In this document: in pieces, positions 8,249 to 15,918 of the stretch
Layout of the letters: the number at the start of each line of letters is the position of its first letter
Position numbering within the stretch: position 1 is the stretch's first letter
Origin: an uncultured Prevotella sp.
Lineage (GTDB): Bacteria; Bacteroidota; Bacteroidia; Bacteroidales; Bacteroidaceae
Length of the DNA: 64,000 nucleotides
Direction of reading: 5' to 3'
Assembly (NCBI GenBank): GCA_947164965.1
Contig: CAMUYR010000001.1
Span: 1 to 64,000, forward strand
Notes under the pieces: generated by a model
Seen by the model: only the letters and a program-made list of their open reading frames with translations
Told to the model about the DNA's origin: nothing
The model's database searches: none
Position numbers and translations under genes: made by a program

Positions 8249-9136
8249 TTACTTTTTGAAGGTTAGGGACGGGAATGCTTTCCTGAAATTATCACTTGGT
8301 GGTCGTTGTGTTATATATTTCTCTGTAACATTGATGTTCTCACAGACTGCTTTTAGCCATCCCTCATCATAATAAGCTTTTAGTTGAGCAATGGTATATC
8401 GGATATTAACTTTCTTACCGTTTAGATAAAGAGGAGAGAAATATGCGTGAGCGACATATTGGATAAATAGATTCTCATCGGCATTGGTAACGACTTTGCT
8501 TTCTCGAAGGAAACTATATAAACACTGTAAATCTGGGCCATCATCCCTTATCGATTGATAGCTGGGCATTGTCGAGAAATCAATTTTTGGTGCTGGATTT
8601 GGAGCTGCTTTTTCTTCTGGAGTGTTGTTCTCAACGTCTATTGGAGCCTTAGCCTTGTCTTTCGGGCCGTCTTTCGTAGAAAGGGTTGTTTCTCTTTCAG
8701 CGATATAGAACAGAATTCCCTCATACCGACCGAGGCTTATAGTGTATTTACGGAATTTATCCTTATTCCAATTACCACTATCCAAATCCTCTACTGGCTT
8801 AAACTTTTTTGCCAGGGTCAAGTAATCGTGATGTTCAAGAGGATGTTTCAAGTCATTTCTTCGGCAGCCATTGTAAGTATCAGTAAAGCCGTTGACATAC
8901 CAACGGCTTATTTGTGACTTGAACAGATTGGCTTCATCTTTTGTCACCTCCCTGATTTTGAGCTCTGCGTTTTGCAGTAGTTCCAGTATATCTGCCCTGA
9001 CCATAGCTTGTACATGCGGCTTCTTATACTCAGAGACAAAGAGAGAATAACCCTCTACTTTCTTTGAGCTGAAATCCTGATAGTCGCCCTTGATAATAGG
9101 TTTCACCCACTCATGGAGAAAATCATATGCTTCCAT
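8249..9136 (-). CDS. Hypothetical cargo protein, last gene of the YhcG operon
   Basis: A 295-residue soluble protein, last of three genes transcribed from the promoter at about 10500. The first ~150 residues form one predicted domain (FLHEWVKPIIKGDYQ through SRWYVNGFTDTYNGCRR to RYEGILFYIAERE). A polar Lys/Pro/Ala-rich linker (~152-185) and a second domain (residues ~190-295) with aromatic-rich helices follow. I recognise no nuclease, methylase or ATPase motif. Position between the integrase/nuclease and the element core is a usual cargo site, where defence or stability genes are often found. The function is unknown. Confidence 0.6.
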   Translation of the reverse strand: MEAYDFLHEWVKPIIKGDYQDFSSKKVEGYSLFVSEYKKPHVQAMVRADILELLQNAELKIREVTKDEANLFKSQISRWYVNGFTDTYNGCRRNDLKHPLEHHDYLTLAKKFKPVEDLDSGNWNKDKFRKYTISLGRYEGILFYIAERETTLSTKDGPKDKAKAPIDVENNTPEEKAAPNPAPKIDFSTMPSYQSIRDDGPDLQCLYSFLRESKVVTNADENLFIQYVAHAYFSPLYLNGKKVNIRYTIAQLKAYYDEGWLKAVCENINVTEKYITQRPPSDNFRKAFPSLTFKK

Positions 9137-9156
9137 ATCACTTACATCCTCTTCTG

Positions 9157-9330
9157 TTAAATGGTTACATACCCCTGCTTACTTACTGCCTTTTCGCTAT
9201 TACTTACTGCCAAATCTGTGTTACTCCCTGCTTCCGAGGCAGTAAGTGGACGGCTTATACGTACTGTAAACTGGCGTCCTTCCTTGCTATGATTACGGGC
9301 GCCCACTTTTACCTCTATAAAACCCATCAT
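9157..9330 (-). CDS. 57-aa basic protein, middle gene of the YhcG operon
   Basis: An ATG at 9330 opens 57 codons ending at 9157. It lies 2 bases after the stop of the YhcG-type nuclease gene and 20 bases before the next gene, exactly filling the gap, which is the main support for its being real. The first half (FIEVKVGARNHSKEGRQFTV then RISRPLTAS) looks strand-rich and basic, and the rest is polar. The codons contain three copies of an octamer (TTACTGCC or its complement). No family is recognised. A regulatory or partner role for the nuclease is possible but unsupported. Confidence 0.5.
   Translation of the reverse strand: MMGFIEVKVGARNHSKEGRQFTVRISRPLTASEAGSNTDLAVSNSEKAVSKQGYVTI
9183..9245. 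repeat. TTACTGCC octamer repeats
   Basis: TTACTGCC occurs at 9183-9190 and 9204-9211, exactly 21 bp apart, and inverted (GGCAGTAA) at 9238-9245. The core TTACTGC recurs twice, 11 bp apart, across the promoter of the same operon (10491-10497 and 10502-10508). Spacings near whole helical turns suggest binding sites, although here they lie inside the small coding frame. Confidence 0.45.
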
Positions 9331-9332
9331 AA

Positions 9333-10478
9333 CTACTTCTCTTTCAATTCGTTTTCAATATCCTCGATAGAGGGGAGAGAACTCTTGAAATTCTCTGGGA
9401 ATACCTTAGACAGTTCATATTCTGATATACCCAAAGGCTGGTTATAACCTTCAAGGGCATAACGTGCCATCACTTCATTCTTACTCTTGCAAATAAGCAA
9501 CCCAATGGTATCATTGTCGCCTTCGCGTTTTAGAATGTGGTTAGCAAAGGAAACATATCCACTAAGTTGTCCGAGGAAAGATGGTTCAAATTTTTGGGTC
9601 TTGATCTCCGCAATGACGTAACTATGGATATGAGTGTTATAAAACAGCATATCGCAGAAGAACTCTTCGCCACCCACAACCATTCGATATTCTCTTCCCA
9701 TAAAGGCAAAGCCGTTTCCCAATTCGAGCAATAGCTTTTGTACATTGGTCATCAACGCATCTTTCAACTCTGTCTCATCGTATTTCCCACGAATCTGAGT
9801 ATAATCGAATAAATACGGGTCACGTGTGAGTTCTTGAGCAAGGTCACTTAATGGGGCAGGCAGTGCCGACTGAAAATTGGTAACAGCTTTTCCTTCACGT
9901 TCATACAGCATTGTATCGATGACATTGTCAAGAACTGCACGGCTCCATCCATTTTCAACGGTCTTATGTACATAGAATATAGCTTTTTCTGGAGCTTTCA
10001 GGAATTTATCTATAAGCAACTTATGATGCCCCCATGGGGTAGAGAAAATATCGTGACACGCTTTTGCCATGATACCATCTTCAACATTCTGAACAATAGC
10101 ATGTTTAGAATTACCCTCAACTTGGGGGTAATTTTCAGAATCAACCGTTTGAGCGAATTTGCCCCCAAGTTGGGGGTGAAAGTCAAAAGCATTGGAATAC
10201 AGCAAATAGAATCTTTTGATATAGCCAAGATTGGTAGGCGAGAATCCTTTCACATCAGGGAACTCATCCTTCAGATCGAGACTTAGGTTCTTGAAGAATC
10301 CTGACCCATATTTGTTCTCCATGTCACGCTCCACTATATCCTTGCCCAATGACCAGTAAAACTTCAACATTTCACTGTTCACCTTCACTGCCGCCTTAAC
10401 CTGACTTTGACGGAAACGCAGGCTGAGAGACTTCACCCACTCAGCATACTCATTGTTTATATGTATCAACTTACTCAT
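9333..10478 (-). CDS. yhcG: YhcG/DUF1016-type PDDEXK nuclease
   Basis: A 381-residue member of the YhcG (DUF1016) family, predicted PD-(D/E)XK nucleases common on mobile elements and next to restriction systems. The N-terminal DUF1016 helical domain spans roughly residues 8-170 (FYWSLGKDIVERDMENKYG, then FSPTNLGYIKRFYLLY). The nuclease core follows, with GEEFFCDMLFYN (strand with Asp) and YVIAEIKTQKF (E-x-K) at ~268-300. A short region (~100-125) contains two in-frame copies of a palindromic repeat giving HPQLGGKF and YPQVEGN. It is the first gene of a three-gene operon with its own promoter. Nuclease activity is known only by family inference; a defence or element-maintenance role is likely. 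Confidence 0.85.
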   Translation of the reverse strand: MSKLIHINNEYAEWVKSLSLRFRQSQVKAAVKVNSEMLKFYWSLGKDIVERDMENKYGSGFFKNLSLDLKDEFPDVKGFSPTNLGYIKRFYLLYSNAFDFHPQLGGKFAQTVDSENYPQVEGNSKHAIVQNVEDGIMAKACHDIFSTPWGHHKLLIDKFLKAPEKAIFYVHKTVENGWSRAVLDNVIDTMLYEREGKAVTNFQSALPAPLSDLAQELTRDPYLFDYTQIRGKYDETELKDALMTNVQKLLLELGNGFAFMGREYRMVVGGEEFFCDMLFYNTHIHSYVIAEIKTQKFEPSFLGQLSGYVSFANHILKREGDNDTIGLLICKSKNEVMARYALEGYNQPLGISEYELSKVFPENFKSSLPSIEDIENELKEK

Positions 10479-10496
10479 GTCTATACTAATTTACTG

Positions 10497-10529
10497 CAAA
10501 ATTACTGCTTTTTTGTTAAAACGGGTCAA
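10497..10529 (-). promoter_or_regulatory. Promoter of the YhcG nuclease operon
   Basis: On the minus strand TTG (10527-10529), 22 bp, then TAATTTTG (10497-10504) match the Bacteroidota -33/-7 promoter pattern. The start codon at 10478 follows 18 bp later. Two TTACTGC repeats (10491-10497, 10502-10508 on the plus strand) straddle the -7 box, as an operator would. Confidence 0.6.
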
Positions 10530-10556
10530 CAGGCCCGACAATTTTAATTGGCGTTG

Positions 10557-12059
10557 TCACTTAATTGACTTGGATAAGGCATCCAAAATCTTTCTCCGCT
10601 CTGTCTCGCTTAGGCCTTGAAGCTGTTCCAATAGCATTGCACTACTGCTCTTTCCTCCGTTTTCATTGAGAAGGTAGGCATTGTATTCCAGCATCTTCTC
10701 CAATGGGTATGTTCCTATATAGTTTGAGGTGATGTCCCCACTACTGCTGTGTCCCATACTGTCACTTATATATTTATAAGGTACGCGACCAGAGTTATTC
10801 AGGTTCGTGGCAAAGCTGTGTCGCGCCCATGTAGGTGTAGGCAGTTGTTCCAGACCAAGAAGTTTGGCAACAATCTCCATATGCTTGCGGATGTATTTGT
10901 TGTAACGCTGGATGACCCATATTTCTTTATCAGGAGTAATGCCTTGGCTCATAATGGGGAATACACGGCTTCCCTGTTTAGGCTCGTTAGCATACTTGTC
11001 GAGTATCTTCTTGATTTCGGGTGTAACAGGGAAAATAACCTCGCTGGCATCTTCATTGCGATCCCTTGTCTTATGCCGGAGAAATCGCAATTGCTTTCCA
11101 TGAGTAGCAAAATACCATCCGTCATATTCCAAGCGTAGCGTGTCAGCCAGGTTCTGCCCGTCACCAAGATACATAAAGAGGAATAGGCCAAGGTCGCGAA
11201 ACAGAGCATACTTCGCCTTTGGAGGATAGAGTTCTCTACCTTTGTCATCCTTCGCCTCATTCTTCTCCCAGAAGTCATAAAGTTGGCTCATCGTTGTCAC
11301 ATCGAGGAATTCATGTTTGCGACTCGTCTTCTTGTTATAGCCAGAATCCTTAAACATCTCCTTAGTGCTGCCATTTATCAGATTTCGATTGATGGCTATG
11401 TTGACGATGGTACGGAACGTGCGCAGTACGATACCAATATAGGTGACGCTCAGTTCGTCTTTCTTCATCGTTTCTGTCCATTTCTGTATGAACGAACTGT
11501 CAATGTCGCTAAATTCAACGTGCTCACCATTGTCTTTGACAAACCTGTTTCTTACATCCTTGCCTACTCTTGCGGTACCAGCCTTGCCACTGTCAATTTT
11601 CTCTTGAAGATATTCGTCCCAAATCCGGTAAATACTCGTCGTGTCATCTTTCTTCCCTTGATAACGGTCCTGAAGCCGCTTGATAGAGAAAGTACCTTCG
11701 CTGATAAGTTGGTTTGTCAGTTCTTTGACTTTATCCATCAATGCTTTCAGTTCATTCCGTTCTGCCAGCTGAATCCTTCTTCCAGCTTTCTCATAATCGC
11801 AGAGTTGAATCCACTCTTCCATCGTATATTTCTCGCCAACTCTGAGAAAAGCCTTCTTGCCCTCATAGGCAATCCTAACTGCAACAGGTAAGGGCTGACT
11901 ATAATCGCCAGCCTTGCGTATATCAAGAATCAATGAACCAAAAACACTTCCGTTGGAGGATGTGAATTTTGCCAAGCATTTCTCGCCTCGGCTACCTTTA
12001 GACGTGGTGTTAGAAGCCAAATTTTGGTCTTTTATTGCCTTATTTTTCTCTAATTTCAT
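10557..12059 (-). CDS. int: Tyrosine site-specific integrase of the element
   Basis: A 500-residue integrase that recombines the element with its tRNA attachment site. An arm/core-binding region covers the first ~270 residues, with a SAM-like domain around IYRIWDEYLQEKIDSG. The C-terminal catalytic domain follows. Box II reads TWARHSFATNL (Arg present, the preceding His position changed), then GHSSSGDITSNYIG with the tyrosine nucleophile in SNYIG. The first catalytic Arg position (GQNLADTLRL) is not Arg, as also described for IntDOT-type Bacteroides integrases. It is adjacent to the attachment site at 12259-12302 and points away from it, the standard layout for tRNA-integrating elements. An inverted repeat at 12194-12226 lies between gene and core. 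Confidence 0.9.
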   Translation of the reverse strand: MKLEKNKAIKDQNLASNTTSKGSRGEKCLAKFTSSNGSVFGSLILDIRKAGDYSQPLPVAVRIAYEGKKAFLRVGEKYTMEEWIQLCDYEKAGRRIQLAERNELKALMDKVKELTNQLISEGTFSIKRLQDRYQGKKDDTTSIYRIWDEYLQEKIDSGKAGTARVGKDVRNRFVKDNGEHVEFSDIDSSFIQKWTETMKKDELSVTYIGIVLRTFRTIVNIAINRNLINGSTKEMFKDSGYNKKTSRKHEFLDVTTMSQLYDFWEKNEAKDDKGRELYPPKAKYALFRDLGLFLFMYLGDGQNLADTLRLEYDGWYFATHGKQLRFLRHKTRDRNEDASEVIFPVTPEIKKILDKYANEPKQGSRVFPIMSQGITPDKEIWVIQRYNKYIRKHMEIVAKLLGLEQLPTPTWARHSFATNLNNSGRVPYKYISDSMGHSSSGDITSNYIGTYPLEKMLEYNAYLLNENGGKSSSAMLLEQLQGLSETERRKILDALSKSIK

Positions 12060-12193
12060 GACGTTGCTCTTTAAAAAGTCCTTATTTTATCGGGCTTACA
12101 GACTATAGTCGGTTGTCATTTGAGGTGTCCTTCAGGTGACCTTTACGCCCGAAAACTGCTGCAAATTTACGAAATTCTTGGAAATAGTCAAAC

Positions 12194-12226
12194 ATGTTAA
12201 AGCGTTTATTTTCAGTGCTTTAACAT
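12194..12226. repeat. Inverted repeat between integrase and att core
   Basis: ATGTTAAAGC (12194-12203) is perfectly inverted as GCTTTAACAT (12217-12226) with a 13-bp spacer. It ends 33 bp before the tRNA-derived core. Likely an integrase or excisionase binding site. The rest of 12060-12258 holds only the palindrome GACTATAGTC (12101-12110) and no gene. Confidence 0.5.
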
Positions 12227-12258
12227 TATTTGCAATTTCATGAAATATGTGCAAAACC

Positions 12259-12302
12259 GACTCATAATCTGGAGGTCGTAGGTTCAAGCCCTACCTGGTC
12301 CA
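12259..12302 (+). other. tRNA-Met (CAU) 3' half, attachment site at the element's right end
   Basis: The sequence reads as the 3' part of a class I tRNA. It has an anticodon loop CTCATAA (CAU) at 12261-12267, a 3' anticodon stem TCTGG, a five-base variable loop, a T-arm GTAGG-TTCAAGC-CCTAC (12278-12294), acceptor strand CTGGTCC and discriminator A at 12302. The 5' half is absent: no D-arm, no GGACCAG acceptor strand and no paired anticodon stem upstream. This is the expected footprint of an element integrated into the 3' half of an elongator tRNA-Met gene, the complete tRNA being at the other end, outside the window. Confidence 0.75.
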
Positions 12303-12306
12303 CACT

Positions 12307-12353
12307 GAAAATCAGCAACTTACGACTAGTCGGAGGTTGCTGATTTTCTTTTT
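12307..12353 (+). terminator. Strong terminator following the tRNA-derived site
   Basis: A perfect 13-bp stem (GAAAATCAGCAAC 12307-12319 / GTTGCTGATTTTC 12336-12348) encloses the palindrome CGACTAGTCG and ends in a T-rich run. It probably served the original tRNA gene. Confidence 0.8.
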
Positions 12354-12428
12354 GCGAACACCATGCGAACACGGGGTATGACGGCAAGCATCAAACTCCT
12401 CATTATTCTCATTATTGCTTTCTTGTTT

Positions 12429-13067
12429 TTATCCAATATACTGCATTATCATATCGGCGATTTCTTCCTCGGTCTTGCCGTCGGCAGCGATGACGAGCTG
12501 GTAGTTGCGGGTGTCGTAGCGCGAGGTGCTGGTGTACTTCTTCACGTAGTTCTCGCGCATCCTGTCCACGCGCTCAATGGTCTTGCGAGCCTCGTCCTCG
12601 GTCATGTTCTGCTTGCGGGCGACACGCTCTATGCGGTAGTCCATCGAGGCCTGAATAAGAATGCTCAGGTGGTTGGGATGGTCGCGGAACACGTGGAAGC
12701 CACTGCGACCGGCCACGACGCACGATTTCTCAGCGGCGAGGTCCTGCAAGATCAGCGTCTCGGTCTTGAACATCTCGTCGGTGGTCAGCAGGTCGGGGGC
12801 ATCAGTCTTCTTCGGCAGATAATAGTCCATGCTCATGCCGGCGTCAATCTTCAGGATGCGCTCCACGTCGGCCCACCAGCTGTGCTTGCGTCCCTTCAAC
12901 CGCTCAATCTCTGCTGTGGTGAGGTTATACTTCTCCTTCAGGGCCTTGATGACGGCCTTATCGTAGAAAGGCACGCCCAGTTTCTCTGCCAACAGGCGAC
13001 CAACGGTGCGTCCGCCGCTTCCCAGTTCACGATTGATTGTGATTACAAATTGCTCGTTCTTGTTCAT
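12429..13067 (-). CDS. Cytidylate kinase-like family protein
   Basis: A 212-residue nucleoside-kinase-fold protein of the cytidylate-kinase-like family (AAK6/Cytidylate_kin2). The N-terminus reads FVITINRELGSGGRTVGRLL, in which GSGGRTVG is the modified P-loop. The LID-type basic segment YRIERVARKQNMTEDEARKT and the conserved VDRMRENYVKKYT stretch follow, then the NYQLVIAADGKTEEEIADMI end. In this family the true substrate is usually unknown, so phosphorylation of CMP is not assured. It is the first clearly chromosomal gene right of the mobile element and lies 37 bp downstream of the phosphotransferase gene, probably co-transcribed with it. Confidence 0.85.
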   Translation of the reverse strand: MNKNEQFVITINRELGSGGRTVGRLLAEKLGVPFYDKAVIKALKEKYNLTTAEIERLKGRKHSWWADVERILKIDAGMSMDYYLPKKTDAPDLLTTDEMFKTETLILQDLAAEKSCVVAGRSGFHVFRDHPNHLSILIQASMDYRIERVARKQNMTEDEARKTIERVDRMRENYVKKYTSTSRYDTRNYQLVIAADGKTEEEIADMIMQYIG

Positions 13068-13104
13068 TTTCGTTTTATTTATTGTTATTAATTATATGTC
13101 ATAG

Positions 13105-13992
13105 TTACATTTTAAACTTGATCCGGTCACCGATAAATAGACTTATCGCCGTCTTTACTTTCTTTCCCTGGAGATAGGGCAGATTGATATGGTAAGCCGA
13201 TGGCCAGATACAAATAGCCCTGCCTGCCATAATCTGAGAGATATGCTCCATCTTCTCTTTGAGTTCAGGAGTGTTCCAGCGGTGACCGAAATACTGCCTT
13301 CCCATGGCTTCATAGAAAAGTTTCAGGGCTTTTCTGTCCATGTGGAACAGGTTCCGAAGGACGGGATTGGGCCCTAAATGGTGCATATGGGCGAGAATAC
13401 AGAAATCCAGCAGTGGGTCTCCGTAGCCGAAATCGCCCAAATCAATCCAATAGACTTTACCCTGCGCGATGATAATGTTGCAGGGATTGATATCCCCATG
13501 CAGGCAGGTGGTGACGGGTTCCAGCTCATCTATATAGCCAAGAAGCCTGGCTTTTATATTGTCAGGAATGATATTGTTGGCTGCTATCAATTTCCGTATG
13601 CGTAAGGGAACGCTGTCAAAGACCTCCGTGTCACAGGGCATCCCGTGCAGGGCTTTGGCATAGTCGGCGGTCATGCCGGCCAGTTCCTCTAGTCGCTCAG
13701 GATGGTCGGCAATAATTCTTCCAAAGGACTCTTTCCCTTGGATGCGCTGGACAATCATACCAAAGCGCTCGCCATCGGTAACAAACTCATGGGGCTCGGC
13801 GGAAGGGATGCCCATGTCGTAGACAGCCTTGGAGTGCAGGAATTCCTTCCTGGCTGCATCTTCAGAGACACTGGGTTTGTTGAGTTTGAGCATCACCGAG
13901 TCGTCCGTCTTGTGGTAATAAGACGTCCCAAACCCTCCGCCGCCGAAGGCCTCCCATTCCTGAAGGTCTATTGTTTTAGCATTCATATTCAA
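13105..13992 (-). CDS. Aminoglycoside-phosphotransferase-fold kinase (TIGR02172-like)
   Basis: A 295-residue APH/choline-kinase-fold protein. The N-lobe has a glycine loop (EAFGGGGFGTSYY) and a lysine in SVMLKLNKPSV. The catalytic loop CLHGDINPCNIII (His-Gly-Asp...Asn) and the metal site VYWIDLGDFGYGDPLLD are complete, so it should be active. It resembles the phosphotransferase group found in several anaerobes rather than true resistance enzymes; the substrate is unknown. Starts at 13992 or 13986 are equally possible. A -7 box at 14037-14044 lies upstream, and a copy of the CAAAATATGCAA operator lies between that box and the gene. It is followed by the cytidylate-kinase-like gene. Confidence 0.8.
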   Translation of the reverse strand: MNMNAKTIDLQEWEAFGGGGFGTSYYHKTDDSVMLKLNKPSVSEDAARKEFLHSKAVYDMGIPSAEPHEFVTDGERFGMIVQRIQGKESFGRIIADHPERLEELAGMTADYAKALHGMPCDTEVFDSVPLRIRKLIAANNIIPDNIKARLLGYIDELEPVTTCLHGDINPCNIIIAQGKVYWIDLGDFGYGDPLLDFCILAHMHHLGPNPVLRNLFHMDRKALKLFYEAMGRQYFGHRWNTPELKEKMEHISQIMAGRAICIWPSAYHINLPYLQGKKVKTAISLFIGDRIKFKM

Positions 13993-14008
13993 ACTGACGT
14001 ATTATCTT

Positions 14009-14044
14009 TCGCATATTGTTTTGCATATTTTGCTTGCAAAACTA
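14009..14044 (-). promoter_or_regulatory. Promoter with operator-like boxes for the phosphotransferase gene
   Basis: On the minus strand TAGTTTTG (14037-14044) fits the -7 box. Directly downstream are CAAAATATGCAA (14021-14032) and a degenerate second box (14009-14020) 12 bp further. The boxes match the tandem operators upstream of four other units here, but they sit between -7 box and start codon, a position suited to repression. Confidence 0.5.
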
Positions 14045-14122
14045 CAACTTTTTTAGCAAATAAATATCAACTTTCTTAGATTTAACGTAATTTCCATTGT
14101 CTGTTTTTGGTGTCCAGACTTG

Positions 14123-14212
14123 CAAAATATGCAATAAGAGTTTCAAAATATGCAAAAAGTGCAGAAGAATGGTGTTAAGCGATGGTTGTTTGGAGTTTTT
14201 TTGCTACCTTTG
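14123..14212 (+). promoter_or_regulatory. Tandem 21-bp operator plus promoter, copy 1
   Basis: CAAAATATGCAA at 14123-14134 and again at 14144-14155, start to start 21 bp. The -7 box TACCTTTG is at 14205-14212, 61 bp from the second box start. The first box extends to a TTGCA-N5-TGCAA palindrome. It drives the secreted hydrolase lipoprotein series. Confidence 0.7.
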
Positions 14213-14258
14213 TGGGAAATTAAAACTAAAACAATAAAATATAAATAGTAACTGAATT

Positions 14259-15890
14259 ATGGGAAAAAAGACTTTATGGGTGCTCGCCGCCATCCTCTTT
14301 TGCGGCATGAGTGTATTTACTTCGTGTACGTCGAACATCGACAACGCCATACTCCCCAGCCAACAGGAGATGGAAAAGAATGTCATAGGCCTGTGGTACG
14401 AGGAGTTCGACTATGAGGACGTGACCGAAGCCGGAAAACCTTTTAACCGCGCCCTGATAGCTGTGGAGGCTAAAGCCGACCATACGGGCTACGTCGCGCT
14501 GGCTGTATTTGATGACGAATTCAACGAGCCGCTCGAGATTTATGGCGGTCCGAAGGATGCACCGTTCACATGGCAAGTGACTGCCGGAGGACATATCATC
14601 CTGACTGACCCGAATACAGGGAAGACCATTAAGGCTGCCCCAAGACGTAGTAGTGAGAATCAAAACAGCTATGTCGATATCGGTCAGATAGAGATGAACT
14701 GTGCGCAGGGGCACATCTCCTACAGCAGTGCATCACATCAGGGTACGCTGAACAGGGCTGCAGGCAATAATAGCGGTTTGATAAAAGACTGGATGGCGAA
14801 GTCGACACTCCCCAAGGCCTGCGTCACCGACAGCATACCCGTATGGCTTTTCCCCGACTATATGAACTACGTGTTCAACTATCCTTCGGTCGACCCCTTC
14901 GGCAATCCCTGTACACTCAGCGGTACTATCACGGTCGACAAGTCATACGCTGCTGAGGGTAAGCCTTACAAGGGCATCCTGCTCTATAATCACTTCACTA
15001 TCTATGAAACCACACAGGCACCTTCGCGTGGAGCTGTTGAGTTCCCAACGGGAGCTGCCCTTACCCATTTCATCGTTGTAGCCCCTGACTACTACGGCTT
15101 CGGCATCACCGAGAAAGAGCCACAGGCCTACTGCATCTCACGGGCCAACGGACGTGCCTCGCTCGATGCCTACCTCGCCGCCAAACGACTGATAGAAGAC
15201 CTGGAAGTGAAGAAGAACGACGATTTTATCGTTGCAGGCTATTCTGAAGGTGGACAGACCTCGATGAGTGTGTTGCGTGAGATATCAGAACGCCATCCTG
15301 AGGTGAAGGTGAAACGAGCCTTCGTCGGCGACGGCCCTTACGACATCAATTCGATGTATGACGCCATCGCCAAGGGCGACACCGAGATGCCCAGCACCGT
15401 CTGCAATGTGCTCTGGGCTTACAACCACTTCTTCCAACTGGGTTACGACATCCACGACTATCTGAAAGATCCCGTGGCCTCGCATTTCGATGAGTGGTTC
15501 CTCAGCAAGCAATACAAACGCAAGGCCCTCGACGAAGAGCTGATCAAGACCAAGAAGACGAGCGATTTCTGCACACCGGCCGTCCTCGATACCAACAGCG
15601 CCCTGTCGCGCAAGTTCAAGGGAGCCTTTACCGACGATGCGCTTACCAGCGGCTGGACACCCCGCAGCGACTTTGACATCATGCTGTTCCACGATACGAA
15701 GGACGATGTCGTACCCGTAGACAACTACTATGCCATGAAGAAGTTCCTCGACGATAACAATATCAAGACAGAGGGGCTTGTCGATGACTACAGTGGCAGT
15801 GCAAAAGAGAGTCTCGGCACGACCAACCACGAGGCTTCGGCCGCTACCTTCTTCCTCAAGATTATTGAGTGGATAAAGGCGAACTATTGA
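14259..15890 (+). CDS. Secreted lipoprotein with alpha/beta hydrolase domain
   Basis: A 543-residue lipoprotein (signal ending VFTSC, Cys ~23). Residues ~35-155 form a beta-rich domain seen in Prevotella lipoproteins. Residues ~180-543 are an alpha/beta hydrolase like secretory lipases. The nucleophile elbow GYSEGG puts the catalytic Ser near 329, an Asp is in the HDTKDDVVPV segment, and the likely His is in TTNHEAS near the end. An oxyanion region is suggested by LLYNHFTIYET. It is expected to act at the cell surface or in the periplasm on an ester or polymer substrate; the substrate is not readable. First gene of a co-directional lipoprotein series (gaps 24-29 bp) under the tandem operator promoter at 14123-14212. 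Confidence 0.75.
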   Translation: MGKKTLWVLAAILFCGMSVFTSCTSNIDNAILPSQQEMEKNVIGLWYEEFDYEDVTEAGKPFNRALIAVEAKADHTGYVALAVFDDEFNEPLEIYGGPKDAPFTWQVTAGGHIILTDPNTGKTIKAAPRRSSENQNSYVDIGQIEMNCAQGHISYSSASHQGTLNRAAGNNSGLIKDWMAKSTLPKACVTDSIPVWLFPDYMNYVFNYPSVDPFGNPCTLSGTITVDKSYAAEGKPYKGILLYNHFTIYETTQAPSRGAVEFPTGAALTHFIVVAPDYYGFGITEKEPQAYCISRANGRASLDAYLAAKRLIEDLEVKKNDDFIVAGYSEGGQTSMSVLREISERHPEVKVKRAFVGDGPYDINSMYDAIAKGDTEMPSTVCNVLWAYNHFFQLGYDIHDYLKDPVASHFDEWFLSKQYKRKALDEELIKTKKTSDFCTPAVLDTNSALSRKFKGAFTDDALTSGWTPRSDFDIMLFHDTKDDVVPVDNYYAMKKFLDDNNIKTEGLVDDYSGSAKESLGTTNHEASAATFFLKIIEWIKANY

Positions 15891-15918
15891 TAATAACGAA
15901 CCTATCATTAATAACACA

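Noticed and set aside
9127..9447. 106-residue plus-strand frame
   Set aside because: Covers the 57-aa gene and the nuclease gene end on the other strand; no start signal, and residues look like antisense noise.
12352..12372. GCGAACA direct repeat next to the tRNA-derived site
   Set aside because: Only two 7-bp copies; no second structural evidence for an att or target duplication.
12363..13091. 242-residue plus-strand frame over the cytidylate-kinase-like gene
   Set aside because: Antisense shadow; the minus strand encodes a clear kinase with motifs in order.
13105..13992. Aminoglycoside resistance gene
   Set aside because: The fold and HGD...N motif are shared by many kinases; the protein resembles a general phosphotransferase group and nothing ties it to antibiotic modification.
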